Source: Bacillota bacterium (GTDB taxonomy: Bacteria; Bacillota; Clostridia; Ch29). From it: a stretch of DNA of 62,669 bases. Location: positions 175,581-238,249 of the forward strand of contig JAQUCT010000001.1 of NCBI GenBank assembly GCA_028686075.1, read 5' to 3'. Positions within the stretch are counted from its first letter, which is position 1; each line of letters opens with the position of its first letter. Shown piece by piece: positions 34,512 to 44,356 of this stretch. The translations under genes and the position numbers were made by a program. The notes under the pieces were generated by a model. It searched no databases. It saw only the letters and a program-made list of their open reading frames with translations, and was not told the DNA's origin.

Positions 34512-35456
34512 ATGGGAATAGCGGCGGCGATAGACATAGGTAGCAATTCGGTAAGGCTTCTGGTGGCACAGACTGATGGGTTTTGTATAAAGCCACTGTA
34601 TAAGGACTTGTACACAACCAGGCTGGGTACGGGGGTGGACGCCAGTGGTATGCTGTCCCCGCAGAATGTGCAAACAACCCTTCGGGCGATTAGGGAGTTT
34701 AGGGCAAAGGCTTTTTCTATGGGAGCCGAGAGGATTGAGGCGTTTGCTACCAGTGCTGTTAGGGATGCCATAAACGGGGATTGTTTTATCGAAAGGGTAC
34801 GCGAACTGGGATTAAAGTCCCGGGTTCTGAATGGTACCCAAGAGGCGGAGGCGGGCTATATCGGAGCGATATTGGGTTGCGGATACAAGCAAAAAGAAAT
34901 TTTTATGGTGGACATAGGCGGCGGAAGTACTGAACTGGTATCCGGGGCGGGGTTTAGAATAAAGGGACGAAAAAGCCTTGACATAGGCGCAGTGAGAATG
35001 ACCGAAAAATTTATAAGAAACGACCCGGCAAAAATGGCAGAGATTGAAGCGGCCCGGCGGTATGCTGCAGACAAAATTTACAAAAATACAAAGGATATGA
35101 TTGTTGGGGATGCGGAAATGGTAGGCATAGGCGGAACAATAACAAGCCTTGCGGCAGTAGTTCAGGGTGTAGAAGAATACGATGCGGACCGTATCCATAG
35201 GTATGTTCTTAACCGGAGAGATGTCTGTGAAATGCTGGAAAGGCTGTCGGCCATGGATACGCGGCTAAGGAGAAAAATACCGGGATTACAGCCCAAAAGG
35301 GCGGATATAATAGTAGCCGGGACCATAATACTCAAAAGTCTTATGGAGTATTGGAACTTTGATAGGCTTATAGTCAGTGAATGGGATAACCTTGAGGGAG
35401 TTTTATACCAAAACCTTATAGAGGTTGATAAAGATACGGATAAAAATACCTTATAG
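34512..35456 (+). CDS. ppx: Ppx/GppA-family exopolyphosphatase
   Basis: A 314-residue protein of the ASKHA-fold Ppx/GppA phosphatase family, which hydrolyses polyphosphate or pppGpp. Motifs are AAIDIGSNSVRLLVA at 4-18, EAFATSAVRDA near 80, MVDIGGGSTELVSG near 137 and GIGGTITSLAA near 205. GGAGG precedes the ATG. The gene is not in this place in B. subtilis but is found here in other Clostridia. Which substrate is preferred cannot be told. Confidence 0.88.
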   Translation: MGIAAAIDIGSNSVRLLVAQTDGFCIKPLYKDLYTTRLGTGVDASGMLSPQNVQTTLRAIREFRAKAFSMGAERIEAFATSAVRDAINGDCFIERVRELGLKSRVLNGTQEAEAGYIGAILGCGYKQKEIFMVDIGGGSTELVSGAGFRIKGRKSLDIGAVRMTEKFIRNDPAKMAEIEAARRYAADKIYKNTKDMIVGDAEMVGIGGTITSLAAVVQGVEEYDADRIHRYVLNRRDVCEMLERLSAMDTRLRRKIPGLQPKRADIIVAGTIILKSLMEYWNFDRLIVSEWDNLEGVLYQNLIEVDKDTDKNTL

Positions 35457-35473
35457 ATTTCCTTGAAAAAGGG

Positions 35474-35502
35474 TTGACGATAAAAAGTATATATAATATA
35501 AT
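35474..35502 (+). promoter_or_regulatory. Promoter of the tRNA cluster
   Basis: TTGACG (35474-35479), 17-bp spacer, TATAAT (35497-35502): a near-consensus sigma-A promoter about 30 bp upstream of the first tRNA. Confidence 0.85.
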
Positions 35503-35532
35503 AGGCTTTGTCGTCGGAAGAAATAACAATGA

Positions 35533-35609
<77 letters not shown>

Positions 35610-35612
35610 TGT

Positions 35613-35689
35613 GGCGGCGTAGCTCAGGTGGCTAGAGCATGCGGTTCATACCCGCAGTGTCAGCGGTTCAAATCCGTTCGCCGCTACCA
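35613..35689 (+). tRNA. tRNA-Met (CAT), elongator
   Basis: This 77-nt tRNA with encoded CCA has acceptor GGCGGCG/CGCCGCT, anticodon loop TTCATAC (CAT) and T-arm GGTTCAAAT. The ends and stems match elongator tRNA-Met; an Ile(CAU) identity is less likely but cannot be fully excluded by eye. Confidence 0.88.
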
Positions 35690-35694
35690 GCCAT

Positions 35695-35769
35695 GGCCCC
35701 TTGGTCAAGCGGTTAAGACACCGCCCTTTCACGGCGGTAACAGGGGTTCAATTCCCCTAGGGGTCACCA
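35695..35769 (+). tRNA. tRNA-Glu (TTC)
   Basis: This 75-nt tRNA has acceptor GGCCCCT/AGGGGTC, anticodon loop CTTTCAC (TTC), T-arm GGTTCAATTCC and encoded CCA. Confidence 0.95.
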
Positions 35770-35772
35770 CGC

Positions 35773-35848
35773 GGGCGCATAGCTCAGTTGGGAGAGCACC
35801 TGCCTTACAAGCAGGGGGTCACTGGTTCGAGCCCAGTTGTGCCCACCA
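35773..35848 (+). tRNA. tRNA-Val (TAC)
   Basis: This 76-nt tRNA has acceptor GGGCGCA/TGTGCCC, anticodon loop CTTACAA (TAC), T-arm GGTTCGAGCCC and encoded CCA. Confidence 0.95.
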
Positions 35849-35880
35849 AAAAAGGAGATACATTCGTATCTCCTTTTTTT
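35848..35880 (+). terminator. Rho-independent terminator of the tRNA cluster
   Basis: AAAAAAGGAGATAC pairs with GTATCTCCTTTTTT around an ATTC loop, followed by T; begins right after the CCA of tRNA-Val. Confidence 0.95.
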
Positions 35881-35940
35881 ACATTTTTTGTATAAAAACC
35901 GCATTTCTGTTGTAACTTTTCTAAACCTTTATGAAGGCAT

Positions 35941-36028
35941 TTGTCGGAACATCTATCTAATATGTCATATATTTTTGTGCCAGTCCTACCAAAAGCTGAC
36001 AAAAAAACGGGACAAGCTTTGCTATAAT
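35941..36028 (+). promoter_or_regulatory. Possible Spo0A-controlled promoter of spoIIE
   Basis: TATAAT at 36023-36028 lies 64 bp upstream of the spoIIE start. TTGTCGGAA at 35941-35949 is one base from the Spo0A box core TGTCGAA, and an inverted, weaker TTTTGTCAGC-like box lies near 35995-36004, where a -35 element would be. B. subtilis spoIIE is activated by Spo0A from such sites; here it is an inference. Confidence 0.35.
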
Positions 36029-36091
36029 TTAATAACTGGTCTACAACTACGGCGTTCGGGGGCCGTAAAATAAGCGGTTGGGGGTATTCCA

Positions 36092-38443
36092 ATGAACAAG
36101 AGTCAGGCTTTTCCGATATATACCTCATCAAGGGATGCGGTATATATAAGGGGAATGGTGACAATCAATCTTATTGGGTTTTTTATGTCCAGGGCATTTA
36201 TACTGGAAAATACAATGCCCTTCGGAACAGCATTTTTTAGTGCCGCCCTTTTAAACCGGTGCATGCCCATACCGGTTTTTCTGTCGGCGGCATTGGGCTT
36301 AATAAGCACCGCCGGGCTGGCGGCGTCCTATAAACATATAACGACTATGGGGCTTGTATACATAATTTCGCGTATCCTATTTAGAAAAAAACCGGCCAAA
36401 AGGCACAGCTTATCCCTGATAACCTTTTTTACAATGCTTGGCACTTCGGTGTTCTGGCTAAATTCGGCGGGAAGCTGGATACCGTTCGATATGATTATAT
36501 TAGGGTTTGAGGCCCTTGCGGGGGGTATACTTGTATATATATTCGATTATGCCTTTTCGGTTATTAAGGATCTGGGAAAGGGCAGGCACGTTTCCAGAGA
36601 AGATGCTATATGCACGGCGGTGGCCATAGCGGTGGCGGTGAGCGGCATAGGAGCCTTACGGGTATGGCATATTGCCATTAAAATAATGGTCATGGCTGTG
36701 GTAATAATGATGGGTGCCTATACCGGCGGGGCTACGACAGGCAGCGCGGCGGGGGCGCTTTTGGGTCTGACCTCCGGGCTTATGACCACCCGGGCGGCGG
36801 CAATGGTGGGGGTGTTCTCCTTTGCAGGGATGCTGTCGGGGACCTTTAAAGAACTGGGCAGGGCGGGTAGCATACTGGGATTTATAATAGGCAGCTCAAT
36901 ACTCAATTTTTACATGGGAGGCGGGGCGGCATCGCTAATCAATATGGAGGAACTGCTGGCCGCTTCGCTACTGTTTATACTTATTCCGGGCCGGGTTTTG
37001 GAGGGGTTGGCCTGTGTGATGGATGGGGATGGGGAAACCGATGAAAGGGTACCTTATCATATAAAGGCCAGAGAATTTGCATCCATAAGGCTTAAAGAGT
37101 TTGCCGGCGTGTTCACCCAGCTGTCCGCCAGTTTTAACGATGTATCTTTTAAGGAGGATTTTTTGGGCAGGCGGAGCCTAAACAAGTTGATTGACGGTAT
37201 ATGCAACAGGTCCTGCCTAAACTGCAGTTTCCGCAGGACCTGTTGGGAAAAAGAGATCTATTTCACATACCAATCGGTGTTCCAACTGCTGTGCATTGCC
37301 GAGGAAAAGGGGATTGCGGAGGAAAAAGACATTCCGCCGTCGCTTAGGAAGAGGTGTATAAAGCCGGAATGTCTGATTGAGGCGGTTAACTATCTATTTG
37401 ACCTTTTCAGGATAAACTATAAATGGCAGCTTAAGATGGAGGACTGTAGGAACCTAGTGTCACAGCAGTTGGAAGGTATGGCTGGGGTTATGGAAAATCT
37501 GGCCGGGGAGATTGATATGCGCCTTAAATTCAACGCAAAGCTGGAAAGGGATATATCAAAGACCCTGGCAGAGAAAGGCATAGAAGTATTTAGAGCGGTC
37601 GTGGTGGAGAAACCCGGTAGGGGGCTGGAGGTGTACCTGGATAGAAAACCCTGTTTTGGGTGCCGGGAATGCGTCAAAAAAGTAATCCCCGCGGTTTCGG
37701 CGGTTACAGGCAGGAGGTTTAACAAACCGGATTACCTGTGCAGCATTAAGAACGGGGTTTGTTCCCTCAAGCTGGTAGAGGCGAGGAAGTTCAATGTCTC
37801 CACCGGGGTTTGTAGCGCTCCGAAGGAGGAGGGCCAGGTTAATGGGGATAACTACTCCTTTATGGAGCTTAAGAACCACCAATATCTCATCGCTCTTTCG
37901 GACGGTATGGGTACCGGGGCCCGGGCTTCCCTGGAAAGCTCAACAACCATAAACATGTTGGAACAGTTGCTGGAGGTAGGTTATGGCCATGACTTGGCCG
38001 TTAGAACCATAAACTCAATTATGATGCTGAAATCTCCGGGGGACAGTTTTTCCACGCTGGATATAGCACTTATTGATATGTACAACGGGGATGTAAAGCT
38101 GGTGAAAATAGGGGCACCCCCTACCTATATAAAGCGGGGGGATGAAGTGAAGGTGCTGTCCGCTTCTTCGCTTCCTATGGGTATAGTGGACAAAATAGAT
38201 TACCATACTAAAAAGCTGACGGTGGTGGAGGACGATTTTATAGTCATGGTAACTGACGGCATTGCGGAAGCGTGTGAGGAGGAGGACAGTGAGGAGTGGG
38301 TGGCGGATATTTTAAGGGGTACTAACAACCGGAACCCACAGGAGATTGCCCGTATTATTTTTGAAAGGGCTTTGGAATACTATGATGGACAGGCCAGGGA
38401 CGATATGACGGTAGTGGTATCAAAGGTATGGAAAAATTTATAG
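36092..38443 (+). CDS. spoIIE: Stage II sporulation protein E (PP2C phosphatase)
   Basis: SpoIIE dephosphorylates SpoIIAA to release sigma-F in the forespore and takes part in polar septation. The 783-residue protein has an N-terminal region of about ten membrane segments (to about residue 310), a central cysteine-bearing region (CNRSCLNCSFRRTCW), and a C-terminal PP2C domain with ALSDGMGTGARA near 600, SFSTLDIALIDMYNGD and ARDDMTVVVSKVW at the end. Position downstream of yabR and tRNAs is the same as in Bacillus. Confidence 0.95.
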   Translation: MNKSQAFPIYTSSRDAVYIRGMVTINLIGFFMSRAFILENTMPFGTAFFSAALLNRCMPIPVFLSAALGLISTAGLAASYKHITTMGLVYIISRILFRKKPAKRHSLSLITFFTMLGTSVFWLNSAGSWIPFDMIILGFEALAGGILVYIFDYAFSVIKDLGKGRHVSREDAICTAVAIAVAVSGIGALRVWHIAIKIMVMAVVIMMGAYTGGATTGSAAGALLGLTSGLMTTRAAAMVGVFSFAGMLSGTFKELGRAGSILGFIIGSSILNFYMGGGAASLINMEELLAASLLFILIPGRVLEGLACVMDGDGETDERVPYHIKAREFASIRLKEFAGVFTQLSASFNDVSFKEDFLGRRSLNKLIDGICNRSCLNCSFRRTCWEKEIYFTYQSVFQLLCIAEEKGIAEEKDIPPSLRKRCIKPECLIEAVNYLFDLFRINYKWQLKMEDCRNLVSQQLEGMAGVMENLAGEIDMRLKFNAKLERDISKTLAEKGIEVFRAVVVEKPGRGLEVYLDRKPCFGCRECVKKVIPAVSAVTGRRFNKPDYLCSIKNGVCSLKLVEARKFNVSTGVCSAPKEEGQVNGDNYSFMELKNHQYLIALSDGMGTGARASLESSTTINMLEQLLEVGYGHDLAVRTINSIMMLKSPGDSFSTLDIALIDMYNGDVKLVKIGAPPTYIKRGDEVKVLSASSLPMGIVDKIDYHTKKLTVVEDDFIVMVTDGIAEACEEEDSEEWVADILRGTNNRNPQEIARIIFERALEYYDGQARDDMTVVVSKVWKNL

Positions 38444-38476
38444 CGGGGTGTGTATGCGGTGGGCGGAGAATTAACG

Positions 38477-39241
38477 GTGCCTATGGAACTTAAGGAGATA
38501 ATTGTGATAAGCGATGGCAAGTCCAATGTGGGAGAGAACCCTGCCAAGGCGGCTTTCCTTGCCCACAGAAAGGGAATAATAGTAAACGCGATAGGTATAA
38601 TGGGTAGCGGCGAGGCGGAGGAGCCCTATATTGAGCTTGAAGGCATAGCAAAGGTTGGGGGCGGTATATGCGATATAATACCGCTGTCCATGCTGGATTA
38701 TTCGGTACAGATGGTTACGATGCGGTCGGTACAAATGACCATAGAAAGGGCGGTGAGCCGCCAGCTACGGAATATAACCGGCTATTCCCTGGAGGATATG
38801 GAACCGGATTCTCGGGCAAGGATACTTGAATATATTCAGCGGATGGGTAACGAGGTAAGCCTCAAATGTGTTGTGGCAATTGACTGCAGTGGTAGCATGA
38901 AGAGCCGGATTAAGACGGCGTTAGGCAGTATGCAGGACCTCTTGATATCCCTTAAAACAAGAAAGGGCAGGTCCTGCCTGGGGATAGTTGCCTTTCCAGG
39001 GAGAGGGGGAAGGGAGGGAAGAGTAATAAGCGGATTCACCGACGATTTTGATGAGCTGACCAAAAGGCTCAAAAGAATAAAGGTTGGAGGACCTACACCC
39101 ACCCATGCGGGCATTGTCCGGGCATCCCGGCTTTTCGACGGTGAGGACTTGACCTTGTATACGGAGGAAGGTAGCCGGTGGCAGCCGGTGGTGGAAGGGC
39201 CTCCTCCGGAGGCCGAAGAGGAAAGGCCCTTTATACTATAA
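38477..39241 (+). CDS. yabS: YabS-like protein with von Willebrand factor A fold
   Basis: This protein of about 254 residues has an unusual arrangement. The N-terminus begins with a half-domain, IIVISDGKSNVGENPAKAAF, resembling the end of a VWA fold. A fuller VWA domain follows, with MIDAS motif DCSGSMKS near residue 135 and TPTHAGIVRASRLFDG. B. subtilis YabS looks similar and lies next to spoIIE. The GTG at 38477, with GGCGGAG at 38462-38468, fits the homologue's start better than the GTG at 38450. Metal-dependent adhesion or scaffolding is presumed; function is not known. Confidence 0.75.
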   Translation: MPMELKEIIVISDGKSNVGENPAKAAFLAHRKGIIVNAIGIMGSGEAEEPYIELEGIAKVGGGICDIIPLSMLDYSVQMVTMRSVQMTIERAVSRQLRNITGYSLEDMEPDSRARILEYIQRMGNEVSLKCVVAIDCSGSMKSRIKTALGSMQDLLISLKTRKGRSCLGIVAFPGRGGREGRVISGFTDDFDELTKRLKRIKVGGPTPTHAGIVRASRLFDGEDLTLYTEEGSRWQPVVEGPPPEAEEERPFIL

Positions 39242-39383
39242 AGCCCGGATATAATACGGATACTGGGCCGAAAGGAAATTTTTATCGCACATAAAGGCAA
39301 TTAGTATTCATGAAGCCTCATATATATCTGTATATAAAGCTGTAGAGAACAGCTTATATTTTCTTTTGGAGGGAATATAAATT

Positions 39384-40277
39384 GTGGAAAGAATATTGTT
39401 AAAGCCGGGCACCTCTATTAAAGGCAGGTGGTACGGCGGGGAGTACCGGGTTTTAAAGCCAATCGGTAGCGGCGGGACGGCAGAGGTATATCTGGTGAGG
39501 GACCTTTCGGACTGGAAGGAGTACGCCCTTAAACTGGGCGGGGACATGGCGGGCGTGGAAAGGGAGTATAAAGCCCTGTCCGGCCTTTCGTCGATAGACT
39601 ATATACCCAGGGTATACGTAAGGGATGACTGCACAATAGAAGGCTGGAACCGGTACTTTTTTGTTATGGAATACCTTGAGGGGGAAAACCTTAAAATGCT
39701 CTGCCGCGCGGGAAGGATTCCGCAAAGGACGGCGGTGGAGACAGCAGCAGTAATAGCCGTTATATGCATGCTGCTAAATCGGAGGGGTTTATATTACTGT
39801 GACATCAAACCGGAAAACCTTGTTTTTGATAAAAAAACCGGTAGCCTGTATCTTGTGGATTTTGGGGGTGTAGTGGGCGAAAGGCAGCCGGTGACCCAGT
39901 TTACCCCGGTCTATGACAGAGCAGGCTGGGGCAGGGGCAAAAGGATTGCGGACGAGGGCTATCAAACCTTTGCACTTCTTATGATGCTTGTCGACCTTCT
40001 TTTGGGCGGAATACCGGATGTCGGCAGGGATTTTGGGGCCTTAAGGGAAAGGATTGGTAAAACACGATTGAGTAAAAATTTAAAAAAGGTTATAATAAAA
40101 GGGCTGGAACAGGAAAATCATAGCCTTGAAGCACTGGTTAGTGACCTTAGAAGAGCACTTTGCCCCGCCGCCGGCGATGGCGACGAATTTAACCGGTGCA
40201 GTAACGATGCCTTGATAAACGCAGGCCTTGCTGCATCGGCGGCCTTTTTTGTGATGGTGCTTATATTGATACTTTAA
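39384..40277 (+). CDS. yabT: YabT-like Ser/Thr protein kinase
   Basis: This Hanks-type kinase of 297 residues has a glycine-rich loop GSGGTAEVY at 28-36, Lys50 (YALKLG), the catalytic loop YCDIKPEN with D140 and N145, and DFG at 159-161. The C-terminus is a single membrane helix (residues 275-297), so the kinase faces the cytoplasm while tail-anchored. YabT of B. subtilis is tail-anchored and is activated during sporulation, phosphorylating RecA and AbrB-like proteins. GTG start at 39384, GGAGGG upstream. Confidence 0.88.
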   Translation: MERILLKPGTSIKGRWYGGEYRVLKPIGSGGTAEVYLVRDLSDWKEYALKLGGDMAGVEREYKALSGLSSIDYIPRVYVRDDCTIEGWNRYFFVMEYLEGENLKMLCRAGRIPQRTAVETAAVIAVICMLLNRRGLYYCDIKPENLVFDKKTGSLYLVDFGGVVGERQPVTQFTPVYDRAGWGRGKRIADEGYQTFALLMMLVDLLLGGIPDVGRDFGALRERIGKTRLSKNLKKVIIKGLEQENHSLEALVSDLRRALCPAAGDGDEFNRCSNDALINAGLAASAAFFVMVLILIL

Positions 40278-40297
40278 ACCCGGGGGAAGGGATAGGG

Positions 40298-41716
40298 TTG
40301 AATATAGAGAGTATTTTCCATAAAACAATAAAAGAATACGGTATGATAAAGGATGGAGATGGAATTGTGACGGGGGTTTCAGGAGGGCCCGATTCCACCG
40401 CATTGCTTCATCTTCTTTATAGGTTTAAAGGTCGCTATAATTTGCGGCTTGTATGTGCTCACTTAAACCATAAATTCCGTCCCGGCGATGCGGAAGAGGA
40501 CGCTAAATACGTGGAGAACTTCTGCCGGGAAAGAGACATCCCCTGCGTTATTGAAACTGTTGATGTGCCAAGGATGGCCGCCTTGGAGGGGCTTTCCCCG
40601 GAACAGGCTGGCAGAAAGGCCAGGTATGGCCTTTTCAACAGGGTAATGCGGGAGCAGGGCTTCAATAGGATTGCGGTGGCCCATAATCTGGATGACCAGG
40701 TGGAAACGGTGTTGATGAGACTTATAAGGGGTTCGGGGGTTTCGGGCCTTGCCGGGATAAAACCCGTAAGGGGTAGCATTATAAGGCCTCTATTGGAGGT
40801 ACCCCGGTCGCTTATAGAAGAATATTGCGCTAAAAACGGGCTCCGGCCGGTAACCGACAAAACCAACTTTATGCCTGTATATTTCAGAAACAGGATTAGG
40901 CTTGAGCTTTTACCCTATTTGAGGGATAAATACAACAACAATATTGACCGGGCCATACTGGATATGGCAAATATATTAAGGGAAGAGGACGACTGCTTAA
41001 GCGGTATGGCCGCGAAAAAGTTCCAGGACCTTGTATCGGGTATAGGTACCGACAGGCTTGAATTTTGCCTAAAGGACCTTTCAGCACTTCATACCGCTCT
41101 TAGGAGGAGAGTGCTGCGAAAAGGGATTGAGCATCTTCTGGGGGATGTGGACAACCTGGAGCTTACACACATACGCCAGGTATTTAATCTGCTGGAAGCG
41201 GGGAAAACCGGAAAAAGGCTTAACCTTCCACGGGGTCTTGTGGCGGGCGTTGAATACGGACGGTTCTTTCTTGCCCGGGGAGAACCCGAAAAAAGCAGTA
41301 TAGAGGCGACCTATAATCTTTCAATCCCGGGAAGGACCGATATTTCTGAGATTGGAGGCGTAATAGATGCCTCCATTATAGGTATTGATACCTATAATGG
41401 GGAAAGGGATGCGGCGGACGGAAGCCGGGCCTTCCTGGATTTTGAAAAGGTTGGCGGGAATCTTAATGCCACGGGGCGAAAAGAAGGGGATAGATTTATT
41501 CCCCTTGGAATGGGCGGCACAAAAAAGGTAAAGGACTTTTTTATTGATGCTAAGATTCCAAAAGGTAAAAGAGATTTAACCCCTATTATTAGAAACAAAT
41601 TGGGTATTGTCTGGGTAGCCGGGTATAGAATAGATGAAAGGTACAAAATTTCAAAGGATACCAGGCAGGTGCTTAGACTGGAATTACTATACTTATCCAC
41701 CGGGGAGGAATACTAA
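40298..41716 (+). CDS. tilS: tRNA(Ile)-lysidine synthase
   Basis: TilS changes C34 of tRNA-Ile(CAU) to lysidine, so that it reads AUA. The 472-residue protein has the PP-loop SGGPDST at 28-34, then HLNHKFRPGDAEEDA and a C-terminal TilS domain (FDFIDAKIP-like KDFFIDAKIPKGKRD). TTG start at 40298. It is followed 1 bp later by hpt, the order seen across Firmicutes. Confidence 0.95.
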   Translation: MNIESIFHKTIKEYGMIKDGDGIVTGVSGGPDSTALLHLLYRFKGRYNLRLVCAHLNHKFRPGDAEEDAKYVENFCRERDIPCVIETVDVPRMAALEGLSPEQAGRKARYGLFNRVMREQGFNRIAVAHNLDDQVETVLMRLIRGSGVSGLAGIKPVRGSIIRPLLEVPRSLIEEYCAKNGLRPVTDKTNFMPVYFRNRIRLELLPYLRDKYNNNIDRAILDMANILREEDDCLSGMAAKKFQDLVSGIGTDRLEFCLKDLSALHTALRRRVLRKGIEHLLGDVDNLELTHIRQVFNLLEAGKTGKRLNLPRGLVAGVEYGRFFLARGEPEKSSIEATYNLSIPGRTDISEIGGVIDASIIGIDTYNGERDAADGSRAFLDFEKVGGNLNATGRKEGDRFIPLGMGGTKKVKDFFIDAKIPKGKRDLTPIIRNKLGIVWVAGYRIDERYKISKDTRQVLRLELLYLSTGEEY

Positions 41717-41717
41717 A

Positions 41718-42260
41718 ATGAGGGACAGTATTGAGAGGGTATTGATAACTAAGGAGCAGATTCAGGACAAGGTAAAGGAACTGGCGGCGGATATTTCAAA
41801 GGATTACCGGGAGAAGAATCTGGTGATTGTGGGCGTGTTGAAGGGAGCGGTTGTTTTTATGGGCGACCTTGTAAAAAACATAGACGTTCCGCTTATGTTG
41901 GATTTTATAGCAGTTTCGAGTTACGGCAACACCACCGAGACCTCCGGGGTGGTAAGGATATTGAAGGACCTGGATAACAGCATAGAGGGTATGGACGTAC
42001 TTATAGTTGAGGATATTATAGACAGCGGGCTTACACTGTATTATTTGCAGGAGAACCTAAGGACCCGGGGAGCGAGCAGCATAAGGATATGTACCCTCCT
42101 TGACAAGCCCTACAGGAGAAAGGCAAATGTGAAGGTTGATTACAAGGGTTTTGAAATAGAAGACGAGTTTGTTGTGGGTTACGGTCTCGACTTTGCGGAA
42201 AGGTTCAGGAATTTGCCCGAGATTTGCGTGCTAAAGCCCGAAGAGTATAACGGCCGGTAA
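41718..42260 (+). CDS. hpt: Hypoxanthine phosphoribosyltransferase
   Basis: Hpt salvages hypoxanthine or guanine with PRPP. The 180-residue protein has the PRPP loop VLIVEDIIDSGLTL near 96-109 and IVGVLKGAVVFMGDL near 39-53. ATG 41718 follows GGGGAGGAA in the end of tilS. A GGCCGGT/ACCGGCC hairpin spans the stop codon (42252-42267), without an immediate T tract. Confidence 0.95.
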   Translation: MRDSIERVLITKEQIQDKVKELAADISKDYREKNLVIVGVLKGAVVFMGDLVKNIDVPLMLDFIAVSSYGNTTETSGVVRILKDLDNSIEGMDVLIVEDIIDSGLTLYYLQENLRTRGASSIRICTLLDKPYRRKANVKVDYKGFEIEDEFVVGYGLDFAERFRNLPEICVLKPEEYNGR

Positions 42261-42348
42261 ACCGGCCTGTGATACACTGTTTGAGTTTTTTTTGCCTATG
42301 TGTTAAAATAGCTATTATGATTTTATATAGCAGAAGGGAGGGCTATTA

Positions 42349-44148
42349 TTGACGAGACTTTTCCGTGGAGCCAGTTTTTATATACTGATCTTCATTATAA
42401 TAGTGGCTATAGTTCAGATGTATGGAGCCAACACCAAAGAGATAAATGAACTGGAGTATTCGCAGCTCATAGTAATGCTTGAACAACAAAGGGTTAAGTC
42501 ACTGGTTATTGAGGAAAATTTGGTAACGGGAGTGTTGGATGACGGTACCGAATTCCAGTCCACAGTACCCGATGTGCAGACCTTTAACCAATTTATAATG
42601 CCTCAGATTCAAGCAGAGATACTTCAGGTTAAAAATAATCCCCCCCAGGGCAATCCCTGGTGGGCTCAGCTACTCCCCACATTTTTCCTGATACTTTTGT
42701 TTGTGGTGCTGTGGTTTTTCTTCATGCAGCAGTCCCAGGGCGGGGGCAGCAGAGTAATGTCCTTTGGAAAAAGCAAAGCCAGACTGCATACCGATGACAA
42801 GAAAAAGATTACCTTCAGCGATGTGGCGGGGGCCAAGGAGGAAAAAGAAGAGCTTGCCGAAATAGTGGAGTTTCTCAAAAACCCCAGAAAGTTTATAGAG
42901 CTTGGTGCCCGCATACCCAAGGGAATACTGCTGGTGGGTCCGCCGGGAACGGGTAAAACTTACCTGGCCAGGGCGGTTGCCGGCGAGGCAGGAGTTCCTT
43001 TTTTCAGCATATCCGGCTCGGACTTTGTTGAAATGTTCGTGGGGGTGGGAGCCTCCAGAGTAAGAGACCTGTTCGAACAGGCCAAAAAGAATTCCCCCTG
43101 TATAGTGTTTATTGACGAAATAGACGCCGTAGGCCGGCACAGGGGTGCCGGACTTGGTGGGGGACACGACGAGAGGGAACAGACCCTTAATCAGCTGCTG
43201 GTTGAGATGGACGGTTTCAGCGTAAATGAAGGGATAATTATTATAGCGGCAACCAACAGACCGGATATTCTGGACCCGGCACTGCTTAGGCCCGGCCGGT
43301 TTGACAGACAGGTGATGGTAGGGATACCGGATATAAAGGAAAGGGAAGCCATTCTAAGGATACATTCAAGAGGCAAACCCCTTGGCGAAAGCGTGAACCT
43401 CGAAGACGTGGCTAAGGGCACACCGGGTTTTACGCCCGCTGATTTGGAAAACCTGATGAACGAAGCTGCTCTCCTTTCGGCCCGTAGAGGAAAGAAACAA
43501 ATCGGTAGGGACGAGATTGAGGAAGGCGTAACAAGGGTTATTGCCGGTCCGGAGAAAAAGAGCAGGGTAATGAGCGAAAAGGATAAAAGGCTCACGGCTT
43601 ATCACGAAGCGGGCCATGCGGTGGTAGCCCATCTATTGCCCAATTCCGACCCCGTGCATCAGATTTCAATAATACCTCGGGGAAGAGCTGGCGGGTATAC
43701 CATGATACTTCCACAGGAGGATAAGTACTATATGTCCAAGTCCGAGATGGAAGAGCATCTTATTCATCTTCTAGGAGGACGGGTAGCGGAAAAACTTGTT
43801 ATTAACGACATAAGTACCGGTGCCCAGAACGACTTGGAAAAGGCCTCCAGGATGGCGCGCAAGATGGTTACCGAATACGGTATGAGTGAAAACTTAGGAC
43901 CCATGACATTTGGTTCGGGTCAGGATGAGGTGTTTATAGGTAGGGATATGGCAAGGAGCAAGAACTACAGCGAGGAAGTGGCTGCGAAGATTGACAAGGA
44001 AGTAAAGGGCATGATAGACAAGGCCTATGAGAAGGCCCAGGAAATGCTGGAAAACAATATAAATAAACTCCACGCGGTTGCAGTGGCCCTTTTAGAAAGG
44101 GAAAAGCTGACCGGTGAGGAGTTCGTGGAGATATTTTCTCAGGCGTAG
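42349..44148 (+). CDS. ftsH: ATP-dependent zinc metalloprotease FtsH
   Basis: FtsH degrades damaged or regulatory membrane and soluble proteins. The 599-residue protein has two N-terminal membrane helices (about 8-26 and 110-127), AAA+ Walker A GPPGTGKT at 197-204, Walker B FIDEIDA, the second region of homology [17 protein letters not shown], and zinc motif HEAGH at 419-423. TTG start at 42349 behind GGGAGGG. It follows hpt as in most Firmicutes. Confidence 0.97.
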   Translation: MTRLFRGASFYILIFIIIVAIVQMYGANTKEINELEYSQLIVMLEQQRVKSLVIEENLVTGVLDDGTEFQSTVPDVQTFNQFIMPQIQAEILQVKNNPPQGNPWWAQLLPTFFLILLFVVLWFFFMQQSQGGGSRVMSFGKSKARLHTDDKKKITFSDVAGAKEEKEELAEIVEFLKNPRKFIELGARIPKGILLVGPPGTGKTYLARAVAGEAGVPFFSISGSDFVEMFVGVGASRVRDLFEQAKKNSPCIVFIDEIDAVGRHRGAGLGGGHDEREQTLNQLLVEMDGFSVNEGIIIIAATNRPDILDPALLRPGRFDRQVMVGIPDIKEREAILRIHSRGKPLGESVNLEDVAKGTPGFTPADLENLMNEAALLSARRGKKQIGRDEIEEGVTRVIAGPEKKSRVMSEKDKRLTAYHEAGHAVVAHLLPNSDPVHQISIIPRGRAGGYTMILPQEDKYYMSKSEMEEHLIHLLGGRVAEKLVINDISTGAQNDLEKASRMARKMVTEYGMSENLGPMTFGSGQDEVFIGRDMARSKNYSEEVAAKIDKEVKGMIDKAYEKAQEMLENNINKLHAVAVALLEREKLTGEEFVEIFSQA

Positions 44149-44160
44149 GTTTTCAAGTAA

Positions 44161-44187
44161 GGAAGGCTCTTTATGGGCCTTCTTTTT
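44161..44187 (+). terminator. Rho-independent terminator of ftsH
   Basis: GAAGGC (44162-44167) pairs with GCCTTC (44177-44182), followed by TTTTT. Confidence 0.75.
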
Positions 44188-44356
44188 AGGTTCGCCCGAC
44201 ACAAACCAGGCAAACCAGGGGGACGGTTCTTGCGGATCACAGGTGCTGGTCTTTCACTACTGATACGCCGCTCTCTAAGCCCCTCACAGTATGGATTTTT
44301 GGCGACTTATCTGATATAATAGGTAATCGTTAGCGACAGCATATGGAGGTGATTTG

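Noticed and set aside
35628-35915. Plus-strand open frame across the tRNA genes
   Set aside because: It lies over four tRNAs and a terminator, so is not coding.
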